Origin: Sphingomonas sp.
Lineage (GTDB): Bacteria > Pseudomonadota > Alphaproteobacteria > Sphingomonadales > Sphingomonadaceae
Direction of reading: 5' to 3'
DNA: 64,000 nucleotides
Assembly (NCBI GenBank): GCA_017418975.1
Contig: JAFOMG010000005.1
Location: 35,447-99,446, forward strand
The translations under genes and the position numbers were made by a program. The notes beneath the pieces are model-generated. The model ran no database searches and was not told where the DNA came from. It saw only the letters and a program-made list of their open reading frames with translations. Positions 42,291-49,077 of this stretch are shown here, piece by piece. The stretch's first letter is position 1, and every line of letters begins with the position of its first letter.

Positions 42291-43381
42291 GCGACCTGCG
42301 CCGCCTCGCGGCCGAGGATCGCGCGCTTCCTCTCGACGCCCCATGCATAGCCGGAGATCGCGCCATCGTTGCGCACCACGCGGTGGCAGGGAATCGCCAC
42401 GGCCAGATTGTTCGCGGCGCAGGCCCCCGCAACTGCCCGCACGGCCTTGGGCGAGCCGATGCGACGCGCGATTTCGGCATAGGACACGCGCTCCCCTACG
42501 GGAATCTCCTGAAGCGCTTGCCAGACGCGGCGTTGAAACGCCGTGCCGCGAACATCGAGCGGCAGGTCCAGGCCGATGCTGGGATCCTCGACGAAGCCGA
42601 CCACGCGCGCAATCAGCGCTTCATAGTCGCGGTCCATGCCGATCAGATGCGCCTTGGGGAAACGGTCCTGGAGGTTGCGGACCAGCGCATCCGGGTCGTC
42701 GCCGAGCAGGATCGAGGCGACGCCCTTCTTGCTCGAGGCGACCAGGATCGCACCGAGACATGACGCGCCGACTGCGAACTTGATTTCCTCGTTGACGCCG
42801 CCGGCACGATATTGCGTGGGAGTCATGCCGAGCATGCTGGTCGATTTCTCGTAGAAGCGACCGCTCGAGTTGAACCCGGCATCATACATCGCCCCGGTGA
42901 CGCTCGCGCCCGATTCCAGGCCCTCGCGCACCTTGCGCGCCCGATCGGCCGCCGCATAGGCCTTGGGGGTCAGGCCGGTTGCGGCCTTGAATACCCGGTG
43001 AAAATAGCTCGGGCTCCGGCCGATCGCCGCGGCCACTTCCTCGAGCGACGGCTCTTCCTCGCACGCCTCGATGAAACGGCAGGCTCTGGCGACGAGCTCC
43101 GCATTCTCGTTATCGAGGGACGGGCCATCGGGATGGCACCGCTTGCACGGCCGAAAGCCGGTCGCCTGCGCGCTTTCGAGCGTGTCGTGAAGCGTGACGT
43201 TGCGCGGGTTCGCCGTGCGCGAAGGGCAGGACGGGCGGCAGTAGACCCCCGTCGTGGCGACGGAATACCAGAGAATATCATCGGCGGACTTGTCGCGCGC
43301 GACGATGCGCTCCCAGCGCGGATCGCCTTCGGCCGCGACGGGCAGGCCGCGCGCCGATGCTATGGGTTGCGAAACAGTCAT
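42287..43381 (-). CDS. ada: Bifunctional Ada regulator/methyltransferase
   Basis: Protein of 364 aa. The N-terminal zinc site has Cys48, Cys52, Cys79 and Cys82, with the spacing of E. coli Ada 38/42/69/72; Cys48 would accept the phosphotriester methyl group and turn on DNA binding. An AraC-type HTH follows (about 95-190, SPSYFHRVFKAATGLTPKAY), then the O6-methylguanine transferase with Cys332 in IPCHRVV. All domains are intact. It heads ada-alkA-alkB. Copy C of the shared element ends 58 bp before the ATG, the position expected for an activator site. The ATG at 43381 is preferred to 43399, which has no ribosome site. Confidence 0.96.
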   Translation of the reverse strand: MTVSQPIASARGLPVAAEGDPRWERIVARDKSADDILWYSVATTGVYCRPSCPSRTANPRNVTLHDTLESAQATGFRPCKRCHPDGPSLDNENAELVARACRFIEACEEEPSLEEVAAAIGRSPSYFHRVFKAATGLTPKAYAAADRARKVREGLESGASVTGAMYDAGFNSSGRFYEKSTSMLGMTPTQYRAGGVNEEIKFAVGASCLGAILVASSKKGVASILLGDDPDALVRNLQDRFPKAHLIGMDRDYEALIARVVGFVEDPSIGLDLPLDVRGTAFQRRVWQALQEIPVGERVSYAEIARRIGSPKAVRAVAGACAANNLAVAIPCHRVVRNDGAISGYAWGVERKRAILGREAAQVA

Positions 43382-43438
43382 TGCTCTTGTTCTTTCCATC
43401 ACGTCCGCACGCAACGTGTCGCGATGCCAGGGTCCGAA

Positions 43439-43463
43439 CACTCCGATCCTTGCTTTCAAATCG
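43439..43463 (-). promoter_or_regulatory. Shared island element, copy C (before ada)
   Basis: On the minus strand it reads CGATTTGAAAGCAAGGATCG then GAGTG; this is the reference copy. The GAAAGCAAGG core resembles the AAAGCGCAA and AAAGCAAA Ada boxes of E. coli ada and alkA. Confidence 0.7.
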
Positions 43464-43545
43464 ACTCCCCGCGGAATGCGCTGCCGCGAAGACGAGCCGC
43501 CAGGGCACCGGGACCAATGTCATATAGTGGCGTTTCGGTGATGTG

Positions 43546-43570
43546 CCCTGTGAGGACAAGAAACGGAGTG
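43546..43570 (+). promoter_or_regulatory. Shared island element, copy F
   Basis: On the plus strand it reads CCCTGTGAGGACAAGAAACG then GAGTG; 17 of 25 positions match copy C and 16 of 17 match copy A in the AGGACAAGAACCGGAGT block. It ends 56 bp before the ATG at 43626, and diverges from copy C. Confidence 0.55.
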
Positions 43571-43625
43571 TTGGCCGATCCGGCCCGTGAAAATCTCCTG
43601 TCGTCTTCAGGGACGGGAGTGAGAC

Positions 43626-43850
43626 ATGACCAACGCCACCGCCAAGCGCCAAGCCTTGCGCAAGCTGCATGGCGGTTTCTTCGTTCTTCCCGATGCCGCG
43701 ACGCCGGGTGAAGCGAAAGCACTCGAGAAACTGGGCTTCAAGGCGATCGCATAGGCCAGCCATGGCCTGTCGCTCCCAAGCCGGTCAACGTCATCCTCGT
43801 CGGCCCCGATATGAAGGCGTCGGACTTCGAGGCGCTCGGCGCGCGCGGAC
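43626..43850 (+). pseudogene. Decayed PEP mutase/isocitrate lyase-family gene
   Basis: The first 42 residues (RQALRKLHGGFFVLPDAATP, then ALEKLGFKAIA) are the typical start of this family, but a TAG follows AIA where ATTSAG-like residues are expected. Shortly after, the frame at 43794 reads VGPDMKASDFEALGARG, resembling the C-terminal PVNVL...ALGVRRIS region. The catalytic middle, including the metal-binding aspartates, is gone. The promoter element copy F and a GGGAGTGAGAC ribosome site are still present, so loss may be recent. Confidence 0.6.
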
Positions 43851-44014
43851 TTCCTGTTCCCGCGATCATTATCGGCTGCGCGGACAAATGCTCGCGAACA
43901 GGGAGCGGTCCGGGCTTCGCACCAGGGCGAGGCCCAGGCCTTGTATCTCGCAGCCCGGAACATGTCGGATCAAAGGGATTGCCGCGCGACCGCCGCCAGG
44001 GATATCGCGCGAGA

Positions 44015-44674
44015 CTATCGCCGGACGGGCGCGCCGACGGTGGGATGCCAGACCGGCACGAAGCCCTCCCGCAACACCGCGACCGTAGTGGGCGGGGTCA
44101 CCAGGCGCAGTTGCTGTCCGGAAAGGCAATCAAGCGGGATCGGGCCGGAATAGCCGGCGAACGACCATTTGTACGCATTGCCCGCACGGAGCGCATAGAC
44201 CACCTGGGTCGCGGCGATCATCGTTCCGTCGGGCAGATCGCCAAGCGCGTCGAGCGTCACGAAAGGGAGCCGGCCGCCAGAGGCCGTCCGTTCCGCATGC
44301 AGCCGCCTGTCGATCATCGGCGCGCGCGGCTTTTCGATGTCGAATGCCTGGCCGAACCTCGACGCGAAATCGGTCGCGCGATCGCGTCGACAGAAGAAGC
44401 AGGGGCGATGGCCTGCGGCCAGTGCCGTCACCTCGTCGAGAAAGAACAACTCCGTCCAGCCGGTTTTCCCGCCCGGCCGGTTCCTGCCCATCGGCTCCCG
44501 TCGCCAGTCGCGATATTCGCAAGTGCAGATGATCCAGGCCGGCAGGGTCCAGCGCTTCTTGAGAAGCGTCTTGGTCTCGGGATCATGGATGATGCCGCGA
44601 TTGCCGGTGAACAGGCCGCGCTCCGGTGCGGCATGGATGGCGCCGAAGGGATCGACCCGGTTCTGCAATGGCAT
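44015..44674 (-). CDS. Conserved protein of unknown function with CxxC knuckle
   Basis: Protein of 219 aa from the ATG at 44674 (AGGGAGA upstream). MPLQNRVDPFGAIHAAPERG and FTGNRGIIHDPETKTLLKKR are followed by AWIICTCEYRDWRRE and AAGHRPCFFCRRDRATDF; the CTC and PCFFC cysteines could bind zinc. TELFFLDEVTALAAGHRP is also distinctive. I know proteins of this look only as uncharacterised neighbours of DNA-repair genes. Copy D of the shared element lies 70 bp upstream, supporting membership of the alkylation regulon. A nucleic-acid-related role is an inference from context. Confidence 0.8.
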   Translation of the reverse strand: MPLQNRVDPFGAIHAAPERGLFTGNRGIIHDPETKTLLKKRWTLPAWIICTCEYRDWRREPMGRNRPGGKTGWTELFFLDEVTALAAGHRPCFFCRRDRATDFASRFGQAFDIEKPRAPMIDRRLHAERTASGGRLPFVTLDALGDLPDGTMIAATQVVYALRAGNAYKWSFAGYSGPIPLDCLSGQQLRLVTPPTTVAVLREGFVPVWHPTVGAPVRR

Positions 44675-44743
44675 CGCATTCTCCCTGGTGGACGAGCCCG
44701 CTCCCGAGAAGGCGGCGATCCTGTCCTTTCTACGCCCATTCCG

Positions 44744-44768
44744 CTTTCCGATTCCTGCTTTCAGATCC
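44744..44768 (-). promoter_or_regulatory. Shared island element, copy D
   Basis: On the minus strand it reads GGATCTGAAAGCAGGAATCG then GAAAG; 19 of 25 positions match copy C. It ends 70 bp before the start at 44674. Confidence 0.55.
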
Positions 44769-44931
44769 AGGAATGCGGAACGTCGCGTCGGTTCGCTCGC
44801 GACCATGTCCGAAAACCGCCAGCCATGCGCGGGGATACACCCTATATCGGTCGAATGTCGGTGGATCGCCGCAGGCGATGCCACACGAGCCAGCCATATC
44901 CGTGGCGTGGCCGAGATGACGAGGTGCCGGA

Positions 44932-45522
44932 GTGCAGACCGAATTGTTCGATATGCCGGCTGTCGTTCCCGGCCTGGGCTTTCGGGATGCGATCATTTCT
45001 CCCGAGGAGGAGCGCGCGCTGATCCACGAGATCGATGCGATCGAGCTTCCCCATTTCCCGTTTCAGGGATGGACGAGCAAGCGTCGCACCCGCTCGTTCG
45101 GCTGGCATTATGATTTCGACAAGTCCGAGTTCGGGCCGGCCGATCCGTTCCCGGCTTTTCTGTCGCCGCTGAAGTCGCGGGCGGCGGCGTTCGCCGGTGT
45201 CGCGGCCGATGACGTGGTGCAGGTCTCGATCCTCAAGTACGAGCCTGGCGCCGGCATCGGCTGGCACAGGGATCGGCCCGAACTCGATGCGGTTGTCGGC
45301 ATCTCGCTCGGATCACCGGCGACCATGCGTTTCCGGCGGCGCAACGGGGAGCGCTATGATCGCGCCTCCATCTTCCTCCCGCCGCGCTCGATCTATCGTC
45401 TCGACGGAGACGTCCGGCACGGATGGGAGCACAGCATCGTGCCCGGTGCCGCGACACGGTGGTCGATCACCTTTCGCGGCCTTTCGGAAACGGGAAAATG
45501 CAAGGTCGGGCACGCGGGGTAG
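44932..45522 (+). CDS. AlkB-like 2OG/Fe(II) dioxygenase
   Basis: Protein of 196 aa from a GTG at 44932 (GAGG 7 nt upstream). HxD is WHRDRPELDAVVGISLG, the distal His is RHGWEHSI, and RWSITFR holds the 2OG-binding arginine. The FPFQGWTSKRRTRSFGWHYDFD segment is that of the ALKBH/AlkB family distinct from classical AlkB. It probably repairs alkylated nucleic acid or acts on another methylated substrate. It is the only intact plus-strand gene of the island and has no clear copy of the shared element, so it may be controlled separately. Confidence 0.88.
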   Translation: MQTELFDMPAVVPGLGFRDAIISPEEERALIHEIDAIELPHFPFQGWTSKRRTRSFGWHYDFDKSEFGPADPFPAFLSPLKSRAAAFAGVAADDVVQVSILKYEPGAGIGWHRDRPELDAVVGISLGSPATMRFRRRNGERYDRASIFLPPRSIYRLDGDVRHGWEHSIVPGAATRWSITFRGLSETGKCKVGHAG

Positions 45523-45806
45523 GGCCTGACGAAAGCCGTCTTCCCGCGACTATGACGCCGGCTAGGCCGTGCATGTCGCCCACGCGAACAGCGCGCCGAG
45601 GTCCATGCTTCCCAGAGCGACCGAGGCCCACGCGCGCAAGAACACGCATCCAGGACGAGCGCGCGACAATTCAGACGCGTTGGCGCAACGACGCAAACCC
45701 TTCGATAAGACCATAATGGTTATATTACGGGAGCGGATCGATCGCCTAAGATAAATGAGAACAAGAGTCAAGTAGATTATGGTCTGATAGTTGATCTATA
45801 TCGAGC
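45523..45806. other. Intergenic transition to AT-rich DNA
   Basis: No gene is recognised. From about 45710 the base composition becomes clearly AT-rich compared with everything to the left, and it stays so through the regulator gene to about 46600. Confidence 0.5.
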
Positions 45807-45834
45807 TTGACATAAAAAAATCCAAACCTTTAAT
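45807..45834 (+). promoter_or_regulatory. Sigma70-type promoter of the regulator gene
   Basis: TTGACA at 45807, a 16-bp spacer and TTTAAT at 45829 (5 of 6 to TATAAT). Transcription would start near 45841, giving a short leader before the GTG at 45864. Confidence 0.65.
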
Positions 45835-45863
45835 GATGGATGCGACCGAGGGGGGATAATTCG

Positions 45864-46532
45864 GTGTCAAATATTGATGTGGCGCGTGATATAACTCGCG
45901 CTGTTCGTTCTGCTGAGCGTTTCGCTAAGGGTTTGCGCGAGATACAATTAAAACTCGATGGGCTTTCGCAGCAATCTGTAGAACAAATAAACACATCTGC
46001 TACAATTTTTAGTGCAAATTTATCGGATAACCTGAGTGCGTCCGATGTTAAACTTGCATTGTCGCGGTCGCAATCGCGGCCGAACTTCGGGGCACCCGAT
46101 CTTTTCGGAAATGCGCTTTGGAGCCTTATGCTCGAGCTTCTGCTGGCCGAGATGGACGGCGAGGCCGTTCCCGTCAGCAATGCGTGCATCAGCCTGGGTG
46201 GGCCGCAAAGCACGGCTATCCGCCTCCTAAACTGCATCGAGAAGCGCGGATTGGTGGTGAGTCAACCCGACCCCAGCGATGGCCGCCGACGCCTTCTGCG
46301 CCTTGCTGAATCGGTCAGGGCAAAGCTGATCGCCCATCTTGAGGCTGAGCACTCGGGCGGCGCGGTGCGTTTCCGGGTCAACATGAGGCTGACCGAGATG
46401 CGCGAAGATTCCGCAGAGGGGGCGCAGGGGGACGAAGTATCCCCATCGTGCATGACAAGTTTTGATCAGAAAGCTCCAGTATTGGATGCAGTCAATAACG
46501 ACGCAAATTCTGTATTCCTCAAAGTATCTTGA
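45864..46532 (+). CDS. MarR-like winged-helix regulator
   Basis: Protein of 222 aa from a GTG at 45864, preferred because GAGGGGG lies 9 nt upstream and the predicted transcript starts near 45841; an ATG at 45840 would leave almost no leader. The N-terminal 65 residues are helical, perhaps coiled (ITRAVRSAERFAKGLREIQLKL). The wHTH spans about 85-155 (LFGNALWSLMLELLLAEMDG, STAIRLLNCIEKRGLVVSQP, DPSDGRRRLLRLAESVRAKL), close to MarR. The AT-rich codons differ from the operon downstream. It probably controls the peptide gene through the palindrome at 46546. Confidence 0.78.
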   Translation: MSNIDVARDITRAVRSAERFAKGLREIQLKLDGLSQQSVEQINTSATIFSANLSDNLSASDVKLALSRSQSRPNFGAPDLFGNALWSLMLELLLAEMDGEAVPVSNACISLGGPQSTAIRLLNCIEKRGLVVSQPDPSDGRRRLLRLAESVRAKLIAHLEAEHSGGAVRFRVNMRLTEMREDSAEGAQGDEVSPSCMTSFDQKAPVLDAVNNDANSVFLKVS

Positions 46533-46545
46533 GATGGGATGTAGC

Positions 46546-46579
46546 ATTAGTCGAATTGCAACAGGTGCTTTCGACTAAT
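46546..46579. promoter_or_regulatory. Perfect inverted repeat before the peptide gene
   Basis: ATTAGTCGAA and TTCGACTAAT are exact 10-bp arms around a 14-nt loop, ending 15 bp before the ATG at 46595 and next to the AAGGGG ribosome site. It could be the operator of the upstream winged-helix protein or an mRNA hairpin controlling translation. Confidence 0.65.
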
Positions 46580-46594
46580 CTAAGGGGAAATATG

Positions 46595-46840
46595 ATGCGT
46601 AATCTTTCTCTCGTCGAGCTGGAAATGATCGTCGGCGGCTATGGCGAGTTCGACGCCGGAAGCTATGCCAGCGTCGCCACGGATAATGGCGATGGCAGCT
46701 ACTCGCTCGTCGTGAGCGAGGCGCAGTATTCGGCTCAGGCCGGTGCCGCAGCCGACAATGGCTGGGGCGTCGAGGTTACCGGCGGCTGGACTCAGAACGG
46801 CGGCTTCTCGGTGGGCGTCAAGGCCTCGAAGAAGTGCTGA
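46595..46840 (+). CDS. Double-glycine-leader precursor peptide
   Basis: Peptide of 81 aa from the ATG at 46595 (AAGGGG 7 nt upstream; ATG at 46592 also possible). MRNLSLVELEMIVGG is a textbook GG leader, close to the colicin V leader MRTLTLNELDSVSGG, so the C39 exporter downstream should cut after Gly15. The 66-aa remainder is rich in Gly, Ala, Ser and Asp, with aromatic residues spread through it (YGEFDAGSYASVATDNGDG; GWGVEVTGGWTQNGGF), and ends KKC with the only cysteine. It may be a class II microcin-like bacteriocin or a modified RiPP. It is the first gene of the operon and is followed by a terminator. Confidence 0.82.
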   Translation: MRNLSLVELEMIVGGYGEFDAGSYASVATDNGDGSYSLVVSEAQYSAQAGAAADNGWGVEVTGGWTQNGGFSVGVKASKKC

Positions 46841-46847
46841 TGTGATC

Positions 46848-46880
46848 GCGACGCCCCGGTTCGCCGGGGCGTCGCATTTT
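46848..46880 (+). terminator. UUCG-loop terminator after the peptide gene
   Basis: GCGACGCCCCGG and CCGGGGCGTCGC are perfect 12-bp arms closed by TTCG, then ATTTTG. It lies 7 bp after the peptide stop and 20 bp before the acyltransferase start, so it should make peptide mRNA abundant and let a minority of transcripts run on. Confidence 0.75.
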
Positions 46881-46894
46881 GCAAGTGTGGTGTC

Positions 46895-47839
46895 ATGGCA
46901 GATCCCGTTCCGTTGCCGTCGCAGAGCGAAGCTGATCGCCGTGGCGCCTACTCCCTGGCCGAACGCGGTGTCCGCCTATTGGCGCGTCTCCCGATGCAGG
47001 TACGCCGGAAGCTGCTCCGCTCGGCCTTTAGCCTCTCGCGGGCATCCGGGTTGTTGCGGCCCTGCGGCAGGAGCGCGTGGATGATGGCCAGGGTCTTGCA
47101 GTTGCCTCGTGCGCAGGCGTGGAAGCTGGCCGGCGAGAACGGCTATCATGATCTGCTTTTCCAGATGGAATGGCTCGCGCTCGCCGATCGCTCGCTGCCT
47201 GGGCTGCTCGCCGATGCCGCAAACGTCCGGACTGAAGATGATGATGCGCTGCGCTGGATTTCGCGCCAGCGCGGCGCGGTTCTGGCGACGCTGCACATGG
47301 GGCCCTATTCGCTGGCGCTTGCATGGCTGCTGCATCGCTATTTCCGCGACCGCGACGTCATCATCGTCAAGACGCAAACCGCGGATGATGACGAGAGCCG
47401 GGCGATGAACCGCCTCGATCAACTGGGCGTACGCGTGGCACTGATGGCGCCGACGGAGCCGGCGGAGTTTCATGCGCTGCTCAAGCGAGTGCGCATGGGG
47501 GCGATCCTGATCGCGCTGGTTGACCTGCCCGAAAGCTATGGCCGTGCGGTAGATGCCGACTTGCTCTGGACCCCGGCGCGGATCGCGGCGGGTGCGGTCG
47601 ATATCGCGGCACTTTGTCAGGTTCCGCTTCTGCTGTTCCGGGCCGAGGCGCGGGGCACGGGCGACCAAGTCACCGTGGCGGACCTGCTCGAAGTGCCTTC
47701 GCGACAAGGCGAACGTGACCGTGCGACCGGAAAGGTCGCGTCCTTCATCACCAACTCCGTGCGCGGCTGCCCCGAGCAATGGCATATGTGGCAGCGCTTC
47801 GACGAGTTCGTCACCGCGCGGCAGCGGTGCGCGGCATGA
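46895..47839 (+). CDS. LpxL/HtrB-like acyltransferase
   Basis: Protein of 314 aa. GAVLATLHMGPYSLALAWLL and late PEQWHMWQRFDEF resemble the late lipid A acyltransferases (LABLAT family), which move acyl chains from ACP. His134 is present, but the acid expected five residues later (HX4D/E) is Ser139, so catalysis may be altered. No N-terminal membrane anchor is obvious. In this operon, with an ACP and a ketosynthase, it could acylate the peptide; membrane lipid acylation is the alternative. The ribosome site is weak; translation may rely on read-through past the terminator. Its end overlaps the adaptor gene (ATGA). Confidence 0.75.
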   Translation: MADPVPLPSQSEADRRGAYSLAERGVRLLARLPMQVRRKLLRSAFSLSRASGLLRPCGRSAWMMARVLQLPRAQAWKLAGENGYHDLLFQMEWLALADRSLPGLLADAANVRTEDDDALRWISRQRGAVLATLHMGPYSLALAWLLHRYFRDRDVIIVKTQTADDDESRAMNRLDQLGVRVALMAPTEPAEFHALLKRVRMGAILIALVDLPESYGRAVDADLLWTPARIAAGAVDIAALCQVPLLLFRAEARGTGDQVTVADLLEVPSRQGERDRATGKVASFITNSVRGCPEQWHMWQRFDEFVTARQRCAA

Positions 47840-49077
47840 CCGCCATCCTCACCAAGCCGCGTAGCGCGGCCGACATGAATTCGAAAGTGCTGCTCGCGCA
47901 GCCCGTGTTCGACCATGTCTTGAGCATATTCTTCGGCTCGCTGCTCATCGTGGGGGGAATCTTCTGCTGGGCCACGCAATATTCGAAGCAGGAGACGGTA
48001 TCCGGCGAGATAGCCGCGGTCTCGGGCTTCTCGGCGGTCGTCGCCGATCAGGGGGCGATCGTCTCGCAACTGCGAGTCACCTCGGGCACGCGCGTCCATA
48101 AGGGGCAGGTGCTGGCGGTGCTCAGCCTGCCGCCGGTGATCAGCGGCGACGGCGACACTATCGCGCAGAGCATCCAGCGCATGCGCGAGTCCATCGCGAA
48201 CATGGACAGTCAACTCGCCGAATATGCGCGGTCGAGCGAGGAGGCGCGCCACCAGATCACCGAGGTCGAGGCGAGCGCCCAGGCATCGCTCGCCTCGGCG
48301 CGCAATCGCGGCAGCGCGACCAAGGAGCGCCAGCAGATGGCCGAGCGGCGCCTGCGCGGCTATGAGCAACTCGCCAGCAAGGGCTTCATCACCGACATGG
48401 CCGTGGACCAGGTGCGCGGCGTGGTCATGCAGCTCAACCAGGAAGCCTCGGACACCGAACTGACCCTGCAGGAGGTACGGCGCTCCCGCGCCGATCGCGT
48501 GACCGCGCTCGAGAACCGCATCGCCGAGATCCGCCAGGCGATGCTCAACCTCAGCACCCAGCGGCTGCAGACCGAGAACCAGCTGCACGGCCAGACCTCG
48601 CTGCAGACGCGCGAGATCGTCGCCCCCGCCGACGGCGTTGTCGCGGCAGTTTCGGTGCGGCCGGGCGAGCGCATCGAGGCCGGCGCGCGCATCCTCGCCA
48701 TCGGCCAGCCTGCGGCACGGCTGACCGCCGTCCTCACCGTGCCGTCCAAGGCGATCGGCATGATCGATGTCGGCCAGCGCGTCGTGCTGAAGTACGACGC
48801 CTTTCCCTATCAGAGCTTCGGCGTGCGCTACGGCAAGGTCGTCCGGGTCGAGCAGGCCTCGATCGACACCGGCGCACAGAAGCCCGACGACGCCAAGCAG
48901 ATCGAACGCAACTTCATCGTCGAAGTGGCGCCCGCCGACGACGCAGTCGAGGCCTATGGCCGCCGCCGCGCGCTCAAGGTCGGGATGACGCTGACCGCCG
49001 ACATCGAAGTCGAGCGGCGCAACCTGCTGCAATGGTTCCTGGAGCCGCTCGTCGCACTCAAGGGACGCATGGGATGA
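47836..49077 (+). CDS. HlyD-like membrane fusion protein
   Basis: Protein of 413 aa from the ATG at 47836. One N-terminal helix (SIFFGSLLIVGGIFCWATQYS) is followed by a biotinyl-lipoyl half (VSGFSAVVADQGAIVSQLRV), a long coiled coil (about 100-245, MRESIANMDSQLAEYARSSE; TALENRIAEIRQAMLNLSTQ), and the second half (EIVAPADGVVAAVSVRPGERI) with a barrel. It bridges the ABC exporter to an outer-membrane channel, as in CvaA/HlyD. The start overlaps the acyltransferase and the end overlaps the ABC gene (ATGA both times). No TolC is encoded here; the chromosome should supply one. Confidence 0.92.
   Translation: MTAILTKPRSAADMNSKVLLAQPVFDHVLSIFFGSLLIVGGIFCWATQYSKQETVSGEIAAVSGFSAVVADQGAIVSQLRVTSGTRVHKGQVLAVLSLPPVISGDGDTIAQSIQRMRESIANMDSQLAEYARSSEEARHQITEVEASAQASLASARNRGSATKERQQMAERRLRGYEQLASKGFITDMAVDQVRGVVMQLNQEASDTELTLQEVRRSRADRVTALENRIAEIRQAMLNLSTQRLQTENQLHGQTSLQTREIVAPADGVVAAVSVRPGERIEAGARILAIGQPAARLTAVLTVPSKAIGMIDVGQRVVLKYDAFPYQSFGVRYGKVVRVEQASIDTGAQKPDDAKQIERNFIVEVAPADDAVEAYGRRRALKVGMTLTADIEVERRNLLQWFLEPLVALKGRMG

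Noticed and set aside
44905-44935. CCGGAGTGC before the AlkB-like gene as an eighth copy of the shared element
   Set aside because: Only the last seven bases agree; the GATTTGAAAGCAA block is missing.
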